NCBI RefSeq assembly: GCF_018397995.1
Contig: NZ_BBQH01000017.1
Coordinates: forward strand, 135,948-199,947
Source: Rhizomonospora bruguierae
GTDB taxonomy: Bacteria; Actinomycetota; Actinomycetes; Mycobacteriales; Micromonosporaceae
Length of the DNA: 64,000 bases
Direction of reading: 5' to 3'
Shown: positions 34,516 to 43,565 of the stretch, piece after piece
How positions within the stretch are numbered: the first letter of the stretch is position 1
Layout of the letters: each line of letters opens with the position of its first letter
Made by a program: the position numbers and the translations under genes
Notes under the pieces: model-generated
What the model was told of the DNA's origin: nothing
Databases searched by the model: none
Seen by the model: the letters and a program-made list of their open reading frames with translations, nothing else

Positions 34516-35343
34516 TCAGACCTTGGTCAGTTCGCCGGCGGTCCGCGGGGAGCGGGGCACGTTGCGCAGCCCGAGCAGGGCGCGCAGGTCCCGCCCCTTG
34601 AGGAGCCAGGAGATGCCGAACGCCCACACCGAGACGACCTCGCCGACGTAGAGCGGCGTCAGTTCCCAGACGGTCAGGTCGACGATGAAGCCCAGGACGG
34701 CCCAGGCGATCGCGGCGATGATCGCCCAGCCGCAGATCTGCTGCACCAGAGCCATCCCCGGGTTGATCCCGAACCTCTTTTCCCGGTACCCGAACAGGAA
34801 CGCGATGGCGGCGAGGCTGAGCATGAAGACCGCGGCGCAGGTGAAGTGGATGACCGCGGTGGTGGTCTCGCCCAGCGCCTGCTGCATCGGTGCGCACCCG
34901 GCCGGCACCGGTTGACCGCCGCAGGGCGGGGCGCCGGACGCCAGACCGGGGCGGCGGGTCGGGAAGAAGGCGACCCCGACGACGGCGATCCCGGCGACGA
35001 GGCTCAGCCAGAAGTCCCAGGTCCTCGTCTGCGCCGACATGTAGGTCATCAACAGGAAGCCGATGACGCAGAGCCCGGCGACGAAGAGGTCCCGCATCGG
35101 CGTGTGGTAGTACGCGCTGATCGAGCCGCGGATCTGGACGCTGCCGCGCAGGTAGAACGCCTCGCCGACGATGAACGCGATCGGCAGCAGGATGCCGAGG
35201 AAGCCGACCACGGTCCGGGTGATCAGGTAGGACAGCACGTAGAGGACCGCGGGGTCGCTGCGGTCGTCGAGGCGCTGCGGCTGGCGGAAGGTGCCGGGGG
35301 TGGGCATGAACGGCACGGTCCGCTGCCGGCGCCATCCGCGCAA
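34516..35343 (-). CDS. Uncharacterised polytopic membrane protein with SAYYHTPMRDLFV motif
   Basis: A 275-residue protein (263 if it starts at the ATG at 35305-35307) with about seven helices. The best conserved-looking stretch is RGSISAYYHTPMRDLFVAGLCVIGFLL, a pattern I associate with a widespread family of hypothetical membrane proteins without known function. An extracytoplasmic loop contains two Cys (APPCGG and AGCAPMQQ). It is convergent with the flavin reductase gene (32 bases apart) and divergent from the MerR gene. Confidence 0.75.
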   Translation of the reverse strand: MRGWRRQRTVPFMPTPGTFRQPQRLDDRSDPAVLYVLSYLITRTVVGFLGILLPIAFIVGEAFYLRGSVQIRGSISAYYHTPMRDLFVAGLCVIGFLLMTYMSAQTRTWDFWLSLVAGIAVVGVAFFPTRRPGLASGAPPCGGQPVPAGCAPMQQALGETTTAVIHFTCAAVFMLSLAAIAFLFGYREKRFGINPGMALVQQICGWAIIAAIAWAVLGFIVDLTVWELTPLYVGEVVSVWAFGISWLLKGRDLRALLGLRNVPRSPRTAGELTKV

Positions 35344-35456
35344 GACCCCGCACCGCGGCGGGTGAACCGGCGCTGCTCGCGCGCTGTCCGGCCCACCAGC
35401 GAGGGCTACCGGGCGTCAGGCGGTGACCGCCCCGGTTCGCAGAGACCGGGCTCGAT

Positions 35457-35487
35457 TTGACTGTGACGTAACGTCACACCTGAGACT
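35457..35487 (+). promoter_or_regulatory. MerR-type promoter: TTGACT, 19-base spacer, GAGACT, with perfect palindrome
   Basis: A -35 box TTGACT (35457-35462) and a -10-like GAGACT (35482-35487) are 19 bases apart, the overlong spacer that MerR proteins untwist. The spacer holds TGTGACGTAACGTCACA (35462-35478), a perfect 17-base palindrome. The -10 is seven bases from the ATG at 35494 and no ribosome site is present, so the transcript is probably leaderless. Confidence 0.75.
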
Positions 35488-35493
35488 TGTCCC

Positions 35494-36315
35494 ATGCGCA
35501 TCAAGGAGCTGGCGGCCCTCACCGGCTCCACGGTCCGAACCATCCGGTACTACCACCAGATCGGGCTGCTGCCGGTGCCCGGGCGGCGGGACGGCGCCCG
35601 CGACTACGACATGTCGCACCTGGCCCGGCTGGTCCGGGTGCGGTGGCTCGCCCAGGCGGGCATCCCGCTGGCGACGATCGCCACCGTCCTCGACGACCAG
35701 CCCGGCATCGACCCGCCCGGCCAGGGAGCGAGTCGGGAGTCCGTCCTGGCCGACCTGCGGGCGAGCGTCGTCGCGGTCGACGAGCAACTCGCCGAGCTAC
35801 GCGGGCAGCGGGAACGCATCACGGGCCTGATCGCCGCGGTCGAGGCCGGCGGCGGCCTGTCCCCGATGCCGCCGGTCGTCGCCCGGTTCTACGACGAGAT
35901 GGAGGCGCGCGCCGGCGACGGGAAGGCGCGCCGCCTGATCCGCCGCGAGCGCGACTTCATGGAGGTGGCCTTCTACCGGGGTGAGATGCCGCCCGAGTCG
36001 GCGCTGCTCTACCAGGGGCTCACCGAGGCCGCGATGGCCCGCAGTCTCGACCAGTTCCGGGCGATCGCCGACCGCGCGGAGCAGGTCCACCTGCTCGACG
36101 ACCGGGAGATCGCTCAGATCGCCGACGGCGTGGTCGAGCGGATCACCCGGCACCTGGGGCCCGACCTGCCCCGGCTGATGAAGGCGGTCGACCTCGACCT
36201 CGCCCGCCGGGCGGCCGACCTCTACCTCGGGCTCGCCGACCCGCGCCACCGCCGGATCGACCGCGCCATCGCCGATGCCCTGCTGACCGCCATCGAGAAA
36301 GGCCAAGTCCAATGA
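35494..36315 (+). CDS. MerR-family transcriptional regulator
   Basis: A 273-residue regulator. The winged helix MRIKELAALTGSTVRTIRYYHQIGLLPVP is at the very N-terminus, followed by the coiled-coil dimer helix (residues 85-118) and an all-helical C-terminal domain of about 150 residues. This suggests a drug- or ligand-sensing MerR rather than a short metal sensor; no metal-binding Cys are seen. It overlaps the ABC ATPase by four bases and presumably activates its own operon through the palindrome at 35462. Confidence 0.93.
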   Translation: MRIKELAALTGSTVRTIRYYHQIGLLPVPGRRDGARDYDMSHLARLVRVRWLAQAGIPLATIATVLDDQPGIDPPGQGASRESVLADLRASVVAVDEQLAELRGQRERITGLIAAVEAGGGLSPMPPVVARFYDEMEARAGDGKARRLIRRERDFMEVAFYRGEMPPESALLYQGLTEAAMARSLDQFRAIADRAEQVHLLDDREIAQIADGVVERITRHLGPDLPRLMKAVDLDLARRAADLYLGLADPRHRRIDRAIADALLTAIEKGQVQ

Positions 36316-37214
36316 CCGAACCCGCCGTCGACATCGAGGGGCTGGTGAAACGGTTCGGCGCCTTCGCCGCCGTGGACGGCCTCGACCTCAGCGTCGCGCC
36401 GGGCACCGTGCACGGCTTCCTGGGGCCCAACGGCGCGGGCAAGTCGACGACGATCCGGGTCCTGCTCGGCCTGTACCGCGCGACCGCCGGCCGGGTCCGC
36501 GTGCTCGGACTGGACCCGGCCACACACGCCGCCGAGGCGACGAGGCGGATCTCGTACGTTCCGGGCGAGGTCCGGCTCTGGTCCACCCTGACCGGGCAGG
36601 AGGTGCTCGACGCGCTGGCCGCCCTGCGCGGCCGCCGGAACGCGGCGGCGGAGCAGCGCCTGGTCAACGACTTCGCGCTGGACACCCGGCGGCGGGTGGG
36701 GACGTACTCCAAGGGCAACCGGCAGAAGGTCGCGCTGATCGCCGCGTTCGCGGCGCCCACCGACCTGCTCGTGCTGGACGAGCCGACCTCCGGCCTCGAC
36801 CCGCTCATGGAGGAGCTGTTCCAGCGCTGCGTGCGCGAGGCGGCCGCGGCCGGGCGCACCGTGCTGCTGTCCAGCCACATCCTCGCCGAGGTCGAGAAGC
36901 TCTGCGAGACGGTGACCATCATCAAGGACGGGCGGCTGGTGGAGTCCGGACGCCTGGCCGACATGCGCTACCTGGCCGCCTCGACCATCACCGCACGCCC
37001 GCCGGGCGGGCAGGCCGACGCCGTCACCGACCGGTTGCGCAGCCTGGGGGTGGAGGTCGAGCGCGACGGCGCGCGGCTGCGCCTCAGCGTGCCCCGCCCG
37101 CTGGTGCCCGCCGTCCTCGGCGTGCTGTCCGATGTGGAATCAGACGACATCACCTGCACCCCCGCCAAGCTGGAGGACCTCTTCCTGCGGCACTACGCGG
37201 TGGCCGCCCGATGA
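36312..37214 (+). CDS. ABC-2 exporter ATP-binding protein
   Basis: A 300-residue ATPase: Walker A GPNGAGKST, Q-loop-region ISYVPGEVRLW, Walker B LLVLDEPTSGLDPLMEELF and switch SSHILAEVEKL. The signature segment reads YSKGNRQKVALIAA, with the KGN variant common in ABC-2 drug exporters instead of SGG. A C-terminal domain of about 80 residues follows. It works with the two-part permease directly downstream, to which it is coupled by a four-base overlap. Confidence 0.93.
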   Translation: MTEPAVDIEGLVKRFGAFAAVDGLDLSVAPGTVHGFLGPNGAGKSTTIRVLLGLYRATAGRVRVLGLDPATHAAEATRRISYVPGEVRLWSTLTGQEVLDALAALRGRRNAAAEQRLVNDFALDTRRRVGTYSKGNRQKVALIAAFAAPTDLLVLDEPTSGLDPLMEELFQRCVREAAAAGRTVLLSSHILAEVEKLCETVTIIKDGRLVESGRLADMRYLAASTITARPPGGQADAVTDRLRSLGVEVERDGARLRLSVPRPLVPAVLGVLSDVESDDITCTPAKLEDLFLRHYAVAAR

Positions 37215-38794
37215 GCCTCACCCGCCTGCTGGTCCGCCGCCACCGGATGACGCTCGGCGCGTGGCTGCTGATGCTGATCGGCCTCTGCGCCGGTACCGTC
37301 CCGTCGTACCAGAACACATACGACACCGAGCAGCAGCGCCGCGGCGTCGTCGAGCTGGCGCAGAACAACCCGGCCACCACCCTGCTGTACGGGCGGCTGC
37401 CCGACCCGGGCACGCCCGCGCAGATGTTCGCCTGGGAACTGGGGGCCATCGTCACCATCCTGGCGGCCGTCATGGCCGTGCTGCTCACCGTCTCGGTGAC
37501 CCGGGCGGCCGAGGACGACGGCACCCTCGAACTGCTGCGCGGCTGCGGCGTCGCACCCCGGCGGCCGCTGCGCAGCGCGCTGGCCCTGCTGGCCGGCCTG
37601 GCCGTCGTCCTCGCGCTCGGCTGCGGCGCCGCCGTCGGCCTGGCGACCGGGCACGTCGACGCGGTGACCTGGGCCGGGGCGATGGCCTTCGGCACCACGA
37701 TCGGGCTGACCTTCCTGCTGGTCAGCGCCCTCACGGCGGTCCTGGCCCAGATCGCGGCCACCGGCGGGCAGGCGCGGGCGCTCGGCTTCGTCGCGGTCGG
37801 TGCCGCGTTCGCGCTGCGGGCCTTCGGCGACGTCAAGCGGGTCGACCCGCTCGCCTGGTCCAGCCCGCTCGGCCTGCGCGCCGCCATCGAACCGTTCACC
37901 GCCGACCGGTGGTGGGCGTCCGCGCCCGCCCTGCTGGTCGCGGTCGCCCTGGCCGTCCTGGCCGAGGTGCTGTCCGGCCGGCGGGAGTTCGGCGCCGGTC
38001 TCGTCACCCGGCGTGCCGCCCGCGACAGCCGCCTGCGCCTGCGCACCCCGGTCGGGCTCGCGGCCCGGCTCGGCCGCTCGTCGCTGCTGGCCTGGACGGT
38101 CGGGGTCGCCGCGATCGGAACCCTCTTCTCGACGATGGGCTCCGCCGCCGTCAAGCAGAGCCGCTCCGGGGACCTCGGCGGCTTCCTCGAGTCACAGCTC
38201 GGCACCGGCGACCCCGCGGCCGCGTACCTCGCCTACAGCGACACCGTCATCGGGATCGTCGTCTGCGCGTACGCGGTGCTGTCGGTGTTGGCCAGCCGGC
38301 GCTCCGAGGTCGACGGCGTGACCGATCTCGTGCTGGCGACCGGTGTGCGCCGCTGGCTGCCGCTGGCCGCCCAGGTTCTCGTCACCGCGGCCGTCAGCGC
38401 GGCCGTCCTGGTGGCGACCGGGGCGCTCGGCGCGCTGATCACGCCCGTGGCCATCGAGGGAGACGACATCGCCGCCCGGGCCTTCGCGTACGCGGTCGGC
38501 CAGTGGCCCGCCGCCGTCGCGACCGCCGGTTGCGCCGCGCTGCTGATCGGCATCAGCCCGCGCCTGGCGCCCCTGGCCTGGCTGCCGCTGGGCGCGAGCG
38601 CCCTGCTGGCCCTGCTCGGCAACCTGCTCGACGTCCCGCAACGGGTCCAGGATCTCGGATTCTTCCGGCACATGCCGGACGTCGCGGGCCCCGATCCCCG
38701 GTTCGGCGCCCCGCTCGTCCTCATCGGACTGGGCGTCGCGCTCTCCCTGGCCGGCATCGTCGCCACCACCCGGCGCGACATCGCCACCGGGTGA
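37211..38794 (+). CDS. ABC-2 exporter permease, polyketide-antibiotic-exporter type
   Basis: A 527-residue permease with about 12 helices in two similar halves; the second half starts near GRSSLLAWTVGVAAIGTLFS. Motifs QNTYDTEQQRRGVVELAQNNPATTLLYG and AEDDGTLELLRGCGVAPRR belong to the family of antibiotic-resistance exporters related to the tetronasin transporter. With the ATPase it forms an efflux pump under the MerR regulator. The substrate is unknown. It is convergent with the debranching-enzyme gene. Confidence 0.9.
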   Translation: MSLTRLLVRRHRMTLGAWLLMLIGLCAGTVPSYQNTYDTEQQRRGVVELAQNNPATTLLYGRLPDPGTPAQMFAWELGAIVTILAAVMAVLLTVSVTRAAEDDGTLELLRGCGVAPRRPLRSALALLAGLAVVLALGCGAAVGLATGHVDAVTWAGAMAFGTTIGLTFLLVSALTAVLAQIAATGGQARALGFVAVGAAFALRAFGDVKRVDPLAWSSPLGLRAAIEPFTADRWWASAPALLVAVALAVLAEVLSGRREFGAGLVTRRAARDSRLRLRTPVGLAARLGRSSLLAWTVGVAAIGTLFSTMGSAAVKQSRSGDLGGFLESQLGTGDPAAAYLAYSDTVIGIVVCAYAVLSVLASRRSEVDGVTDLVLATGVRRWLPLAAQVLVTAAVSAAVLVATGALGALITPVAIEGDDIAARAFAYAVGQWPAAVATAGCAALLIGISPRLAPLAWLPLGASALLALLGNLLDVPQRVQDLGFFRHMPDVAGPDPRFGAPLVLIGLGVALSLAGIVATTRRDIATG

Positions 38795-38882
38795 CCGCCG
38801 CGCGACTTGCCCTTGCCTCGGCCGTCCCGTAGCTCACCGAACTTGTCGGCCACCTCGGGCGCCCGGAACAGGGGCCCCGGCC

Positions 38883-40910
38883 TCAGCTCCGGTCGTCAGC
38901 GTCGACGCGTGCCGGCAGGCCGTCCAGGGTCACCGACCAGGACTTCCCGTCGACCAGCACGTCCCGCCGCACATGGGCTGGGCACGCCGGTTCGAGGCCG
39001 ATCAGCAGGCGCAGGAGCAGCAGCACCGAGCCGCTGGCCCACGCCTGCGGGGAGCACGCCTCGGGGTACCGGATCGGCCGGGCGGTCTCCCGGCGGTCCT
39101 GGCCCGTCAGGCACTCCGGCAGCGAGTACCCGAAGCTGGCGGACGCCTCCAGCAGGCTGCCGGCGATGCGGTTCGCCTCGGCGTGCCGCCCGTACCGGGC
39201 CAGCCCGGCGGCGATCAGCGAATTGTCGTGCGGCCAGACGGTGCCGTTGTGGTACGCGACCGGGTTGTACACGGCCTGCCCGGTCGCCACCGTGCGGATC
39301 CCCCAGCCGGAGAACAGCGCGTCGCCCATGAGGTGGCCCACCAGGGGGTCGACCCGCTCCGGGGGGACGATCCCGCTCCACAGCAACTGCCCGAAGTTGG
39401 ACGCGAGCGTGGGCACCAGGCGCCGGTCGCCGTCGATGGCCAGGGCGTAGTAGCCGCCGGCGGCGAGCCAGAAGTCGGTGTTGAACCGGTCCCGGAAGGC
39501 GGCGGCGTCCCGCTCCAGCCGGTCGGCGAGGCCGGCGTCGCCCCAGACGGCGCGGGCCAGCCGGGCGCACCGGAGCCGGGCGTCGTAGGCGTACCCCTGC
39601 AACTCGCACGTGCCCCGGGGAAGCGGCGCGAGCCGGCCGTCGGGGTACAGCACGGAGACCGGCGAGTCCTTCCAGCACTGGTTGGCCAGGCCCTGCTCGG
39701 GGTTGCGGGTCTGGTACTTGATATACCCGGAGCCGTCCAGGTCGCCGAACTCCTCCACCCAGCGCAGGGCGGCGCGGGCCGCCGGTTCCAACTCCCGGAC
39801 CAGCGCGGCGTCGCCGGTCCATCGGTGGTACTCGTCCAGCACGATGAGGAACAGGCTGGTGGCGTCGGCGCTGCCGTAGTACGGCGACTGGGGGCGCCGG
39901 CCGCTGTAGGCGGCGGGACCGTGCCGCAGCTCGTGGAGGATCTTGCCGGGCTCGGCGTCCCGCTCGTCGTCCCGGTGCTGGGCCTGCCGGCTGGCCAGGG
40001 CGTGCAGCGTGGTGCGGCACAGCCCGGGCAGGAACGGCAGGGTCTGGTAGCTGGTGATGAGGCTGTCCCGGCCGAACAGCGTCATGTACCACGGCACGCC
40101 GGCGCCGGGCATCCACGAGCGGGCCACGACATCCGGGTGGAACCGCAGGGCGGCGAAGTCCGCCAGGCAGCGCCGGTAGGCCCGGTCGAGGTCCGGCCAG
40201 TCCGTCGTCAGGCGGGGCGTGTCGGCCAGCCAGTCCTGCGCCTCGCTGGCCGGGTCGGACAGGTTCGGGCCGGGCCAGGTGTGCCCGTGCGCCTCGGCCA
40301 GCATGTCCACCCGCACCTCGGTCGTCCACCGGCCGCCCGGCGGCAGCCGGATCCGGTAACTGGCTGACTCGCCGGTCAGTTCGGCATCCGGCGCGCACAC
40401 CGTGGTGGTCCGGCAGAAGTCGCCCTGCCGATACGCGAACCTGACCCGGTCGCCGCTGACCGTGCGGGTGACCGGCTGGTCCTGGGCCTGGCCGTGCGAG
40501 ATGTCGAGCAGGTCGGCGAAGTCCGCGTCGAAGGTCAGGCAGAGCACCAGTTCGCGCTCGCGCGGCGCGTGGTTGGTGACGGTGAACCGCTCGGACATCG
40601 CGGCGCCCAGGCGCCGCTCGCGGGTAAGGATCGCGTCGATGCCGTCGATCCCGTCGCCGATGGCGCCGCCGAGGGTGAACACCGCCCGGTTGTAGCCCAC
40701 CGCGTCCGCGTCGAGCGGCTCCCAGGTCCGGCCGTCCACGTGCAGCCGCCACCGCGACAGGTGCCGCGCGTCCCGGAAGAACAGCCCCTGCATGGTGCCC
40801 CGCTCGCGCCGGCCCCGCGTGTCCACGTCGCCCCGCTCGTCGCTGTCGGCGAACGCGCCCCCGAACACCAGGCGGATCCGTTCGGCCACCCGTACCCGGT
40901 ACCCCGGCAA
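38883..40910 (-). CDS. Glycogen-debranching-type enzyme (amylo-alpha-1,6-glucosidase family)
   Basis: A 675-residue protein. The N-terminal domain has the bacterial GDE_N pattern (VFGGAFADSDERGD, GLFFRDARHLSRWRL). The C-terminal (alpha/alpha)6 glucosidase-like domain has GAGVPWYMTLFGRDSLITSYQ, SGYIKYQTRNPEQGLANQCWKDS, and VAYHNGTVWPHDNSLIAAGL, including likely catalytic acids. The start is uncertain: TTG at 40908-40910 is the longest, and GTG at 40887-40889 is possible; neither has a good ribosome site. It follows qcrB closely in the same orientation. A sugar enzyme in a respiratory operon is odd; a shared transcript is inferred from spacing only. Confidence 0.87.
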   Translation of the reverse strand: MPGYRVRVAERIRLVFGGAFADSDERGDVDTRGRRERGTMQGLFFRDARHLSRWRLHVDGRTWEPLDADAVGYNRAVFTLGGAIGDGIDGIDAILTRERRLGAAMSERFTVTNHAPRERELVLCLTFDADFADLLDISHGQAQDQPVTRTVSGDRVRFAYRQGDFCRTTTVCAPDAELTGESASYRIRLPPGGRWTTEVRVDMLAEAHGHTWPGPNLSDPASEAQDWLADTPRLTTDWPDLDRAYRRCLADFAALRFHPDVVARSWMPGAGVPWYMTLFGRDSLITSYQTLPFLPGLCRTTLHALASRQAQHRDDERDAEPGKILHELRHGPAAYSGRRPQSPYYGSADATSLFLIVLDEYHRWTGDAALVRELEPAARAALRWVEEFGDLDGSGYIKYQTRNPEQGLANQCWKDSPVSVLYPDGRLAPLPRGTCELQGYAYDARLRCARLARAVWGDAGLADRLERDAAAFRDRFNTDFWLAAGGYYALAIDGDRRLVPTLASNFGQLLWSGIVPPERVDPLVGHLMGDALFSGWGIRTVATGQAVYNPVAYHNGTVWPHDNSLIAAGLARYGRHAEANRIAGSLLEASASFGYSLPECLTGQDRRETARPIRYPEACSPQAWASGSVLLLLRLLIGLEPACPAHVRRDVLVDGKSWSVTLDGLPARVDADDRS

Positions 40911-40917
40911 TCGGCGG

Positions 40918-42681
40918 TCACTCGCGCGCCGCCGGTTCCCGTGCCCGCTCGCCCGGGTCCTCGGGTGGCTCCTCGCCCGGCTCCGCCGGTGGTCCGTCGG
41001 GCGGGCCCGGCCGGCGCCGGCGCCCGAGCAGGAACAGGGCCAGCCATCCGGTGACCCCCGCGGCCCGGGTGGCCGCCGGGTGGCGGTGGCGCGGCGGTGG
41101 CAGGGGGACGCCCGCTGGCGGCCGGACCTGCTCCAGCCGGACGCCCGCGAAGGCCACCCGCGCGGCGGTGAGCGCCTCGTCCCGGCTCAGGTACGCCTCG
41201 TTGCTGAGCAGTTCCTCGCCCGGTCCGCGCCACCGCCACCGCCAAGTGCCGGCCGGGTTGCGCCACATCTGCACCACCTGATCCGGCGGTGGCACGAGGG
41301 GCGGCTCCCGCCCGGCCGGGTGGCGCGCCCTGTGCGGCGTCAGCCCGGCCCGCATGTCCTCCCGCGTCAGTTCGGTGACCCCGCTGCCCGTGCTGCGCCG
41401 CAGCGCGTTGGTGATGAGGTATGCGATCACCGCGGCGGCGACGGGCAGCACCAGGATGGCGATCCGCAGGGCCGTCACCAGCGCGGTGACCGGGACGCGG
41501 GTGAGCCGGGCGATGATGTCGTCGGCCGCCGCGACCAGCAGCACCGCGAAGAAGGTCAGGGCGTACGCGCCGACCGCCACCCGGCCCGGCCGCTCGCGGG
41601 GCCGCTCCAGCACGTGGTGGAACGCCCGGTCGCCGGTCCGCCACCGTTCCAGCCACGGCCAGGCGTACAGCAGCAGGAACGTGATCGTGCCCAGGCCCAC
41701 CGAGGGCCAGAACGGCGACGGGACGAGGCGGCCGAAGATGCGGAAGTCGGCCGGCGGGAACAGCCGCAGCGCCCCGTCGCCCCAGGCGACGTACCAGTCC
41801 GGCTGCGCCGGCGAGGTCGCCTTGGCCGGGTTGAACGGACCGTAGATCCAGATGGGGTTGATCTGCACCAGCCCGCCCAGCGCGAACGCCACCGCGAGGA
41901 CCCCGAGCAGCAGGCTCACCGAGCGCAGCGTGTACGCCGGCCAGAACCGGGAGCCGACGACGTTGCGGTCGCGGCGGCCCGGTCCGGGGAACTGGGTGTG
42001 CTTCTGCACCACGATGATCACCAGGTGTACCGAGATCAGCGCGGCGAACGCGGCGGGCACCAGCAGGACGTGGCTGATGTACAGGCGCGGCAGCAGTTGC
42101 GCGGTCGGGAACTCGCCGCCGAACAGCAGCATCGCCAGCCACGACCCGGCCACCGGTATCGACAGCACGACCGAGTAGATGATCCGCAGCCCGATGCCGG
42201 ACAGCAGATCGTCCGGCATCGAGTAGCCGGTGAAGCCGTTCAGCAGCGCCAGCGCCAGCATGGTCACCCCGACCACCCAGTTGATCTCGCGGGGGCGGCG
42301 GAACGCGCCGGTGAAGAAGATCCGCGACAGGTGCAGCACGATCGCGGCGACGAACAGCAGCGCCGACCAGTGGTGCGCCTGGCGGAACAGCAGACCCGCC
42401 CGCACGTCGTAGCTGAGCGCCACGGTCGAGGCGAACGCGCTGGACACCCGGGAGCCGGACAGCGCCTCGTAGCCGCCCCGGTACACCTGCTCGGCGGTGC
42501 TCGGCTCGAAGAACAGGGTCAGGAAGACGCCGGTGAGCACCAGCGTGACGAACGAGTACAGCGCGATCTCGCCGAACATGAACGTCCAGTGGTCCGGGAA
42601 GACCTTGACCAGGGACTTGCGCAGCAGCGGCGTGCTGCCCACCCGTTCGTCCAGCGACCGGTACAGGCGACGGGTGATCAC
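40918..42681 (-). CDS. qcrB: Menaquinol-cytochrome c reductase cytochrome b subunit with DUF1508-like tail
   Basis: A 587-residue cytochrome b. Haem-ligand helices are seen in FRQAHHWSALLFVAAIVLHLSRIFFTGAF and LYISHVLLVPAAFAALISVHL. The quinol-site loop reads PDWY, as in actinobacterial QcrB, not PEWY. Nine helices end near residue 455. The tail is unusual: residues about 472-515 read GTWRWRWRGPGEELLSNEAYLSRDEALTAARVAF, which looks like a YegP/DUF1508 domain, followed by a possible helix and an acidic Pro-rich end. The GTG at 42681 overlaps the qcrA stop. It is part of the bc1 complex that passes electrons to the QcrC-type haems and the caa3 oxidase encoded upstream. Confidence 0.93.
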   Translation of the reverse strand: MITRRLYRSLDERVGSTPLLRKSLVKVFPDHWTFMFGEIALYSFVTLVLTGVFLTLFFEPSTAEQVYRGGYEALSGSRVSSAFASTVALSYDVRAGLLFRQAHHWSALLFVAAIVLHLSRIFFTGAFRRPREINWVVGVTMLALALLNGFTGYSMPDDLLSGIGLRIIYSVVLSIPVAGSWLAMLLFGGEFPTAQLLPRLYISHVLLVPAAFAALISVHLVIIVVQKHTQFPGPGRRDRNVVGSRFWPAYTLRSVSLLLGVLAVAFALGGLVQINPIWIYGPFNPAKATSPAQPDWYVAWGDGALRLFPPADFRIFGRLVPSPFWPSVGLGTITFLLLYAWPWLERWRTGDRAFHHVLERPRERPGRVAVGAYALTFFAVLLVAAADDIIARLTRVPVTALVTALRIAILVLPVAAAVIAYLITNALRRSTGSGVTELTREDMRAGLTPHRARHPAGREPPLVPPPDQVVQMWRNPAGTWRWRWRGPGEELLSNEAYLSRDEALTAARVAFAGVRLEQVRPPAGVPLPPPRHRHPAATRAAGVTGWLALFLLGRRRRPGPPDGPPAEPGEEPPEDPGERAREPAARE

Positions 42682-43565
42682 GGAACGCCCCCGGGGGGAA
42701 GGTCCCAGAAACCGGCGCCGGGCGGCGCGGTGAAATCGCCGGAGGCCCGCAGGTACCCGTCGGGGCCGACCTCGATCGGCAGGCCGGGCAGCGGCCGCGC
42801 CGCCGGCCCCGCCACCGCCCGCGCGGCGTTCCACAGGTCGAAGGCGGACTGGTGGCAGGGGCACAGCATCCGCCCGGTGCCCTTCTCGTACAGCGCGACC
42901 GGGCACCCGGCGTGCGTGCACAGCACGGAGAACGCGGCGAGGTCACCGACCGTGGCGGCCGGTGGCCCCTTGCGCAGCCGTCGCACGTCCAGCCGGACCA
43001 GGAAGGCGGGCGCGTCGCCGTCGTCGGCGTGCCCCTCCGGGACGACGATCTGGACGGTGCCCGGGCTGATGTCGCCGGGCCGCACCGGCTTCCCCTCCGG
43101 GGTCACCAGCCGGATGCCCCCGGCCCGCCAGACGGTGTGCCGGACCATGCCGATCGGCCGGTTGCCCGGGCGGAACTCCAGCAGGGACCGCAGCGGGAAC
43201 AGCAGGGCCAGCCCGAGGGCGCCCCCGGCGGTGACCAGCGCCCCCACCAGCCCTCGCCGCCGGATGGGGCTCTCCGCGCCGCCCGCCGTCTCGGCGAGCA
43301 CCCGCCGCTCCTCGCGGTGCCGGCCGAGGATGGGGCGTTCCTCGACGTAACCGCCGCTGGGCAGCAGCCCCCGGCCCCACACGGCGAGCCCGGCGGCCAG
43401 CCCGCCGAAGGCGACGGCGAGGGCGACGCCCAGCAACTGGGTGTTGCCGCCCGCCGTGTACGCGGCCGCGAAGCCGGCGGCGCCGAGCACGGTCAGCGCG
43501 AAGAAGGCGCGTACCCACCGTGCCCGGCCCCGCTGGCCGGCGAACGGGTCCCGGGGACCGCTCAT
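42678..43565 (-). CDS. qcrA: Rieske iron-sulfur subunit of the bc1 complex
   Basis: A 295-residue protein with three N-terminal helices, the actinobacterial layout, and a C-terminal Rieske domain with CTHAGC (first Cys-His pair) and CPCHQS (second pair) about 20 residues apart. It moves electrons from quinol to cytochrome c. The two Cys not used as ligands can form the Rieske disulfide. It overlaps qcrC and qcrB by four bases each. Confidence 0.96.
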   Translation of the reverse strand: MSGPRDPFAGQRGRARWVRAFFALTVLGAAGFAAAYTAGGNTQLLGVALAVAFGGLAAGLAVWGRGLLPSGGYVEERPILGRHREERRVLAETAGGAESPIRRRGLVGALVTAGGALGLALLFPLRSLLEFRPGNRPIGMVRHTVWRAGGIRLVTPEGKPVRPGDISPGTVQIVVPEGHADDGDAPAFLVRLDVRRLRKGPPAATVGDLAAFSVLCTHAGCPVALYEKGTGRMLCPCHQSAFDLWNAARAVAGPAARPLPGLPIEVGPDGYLRASGDFTAPPGAGFWDLPPGGVP

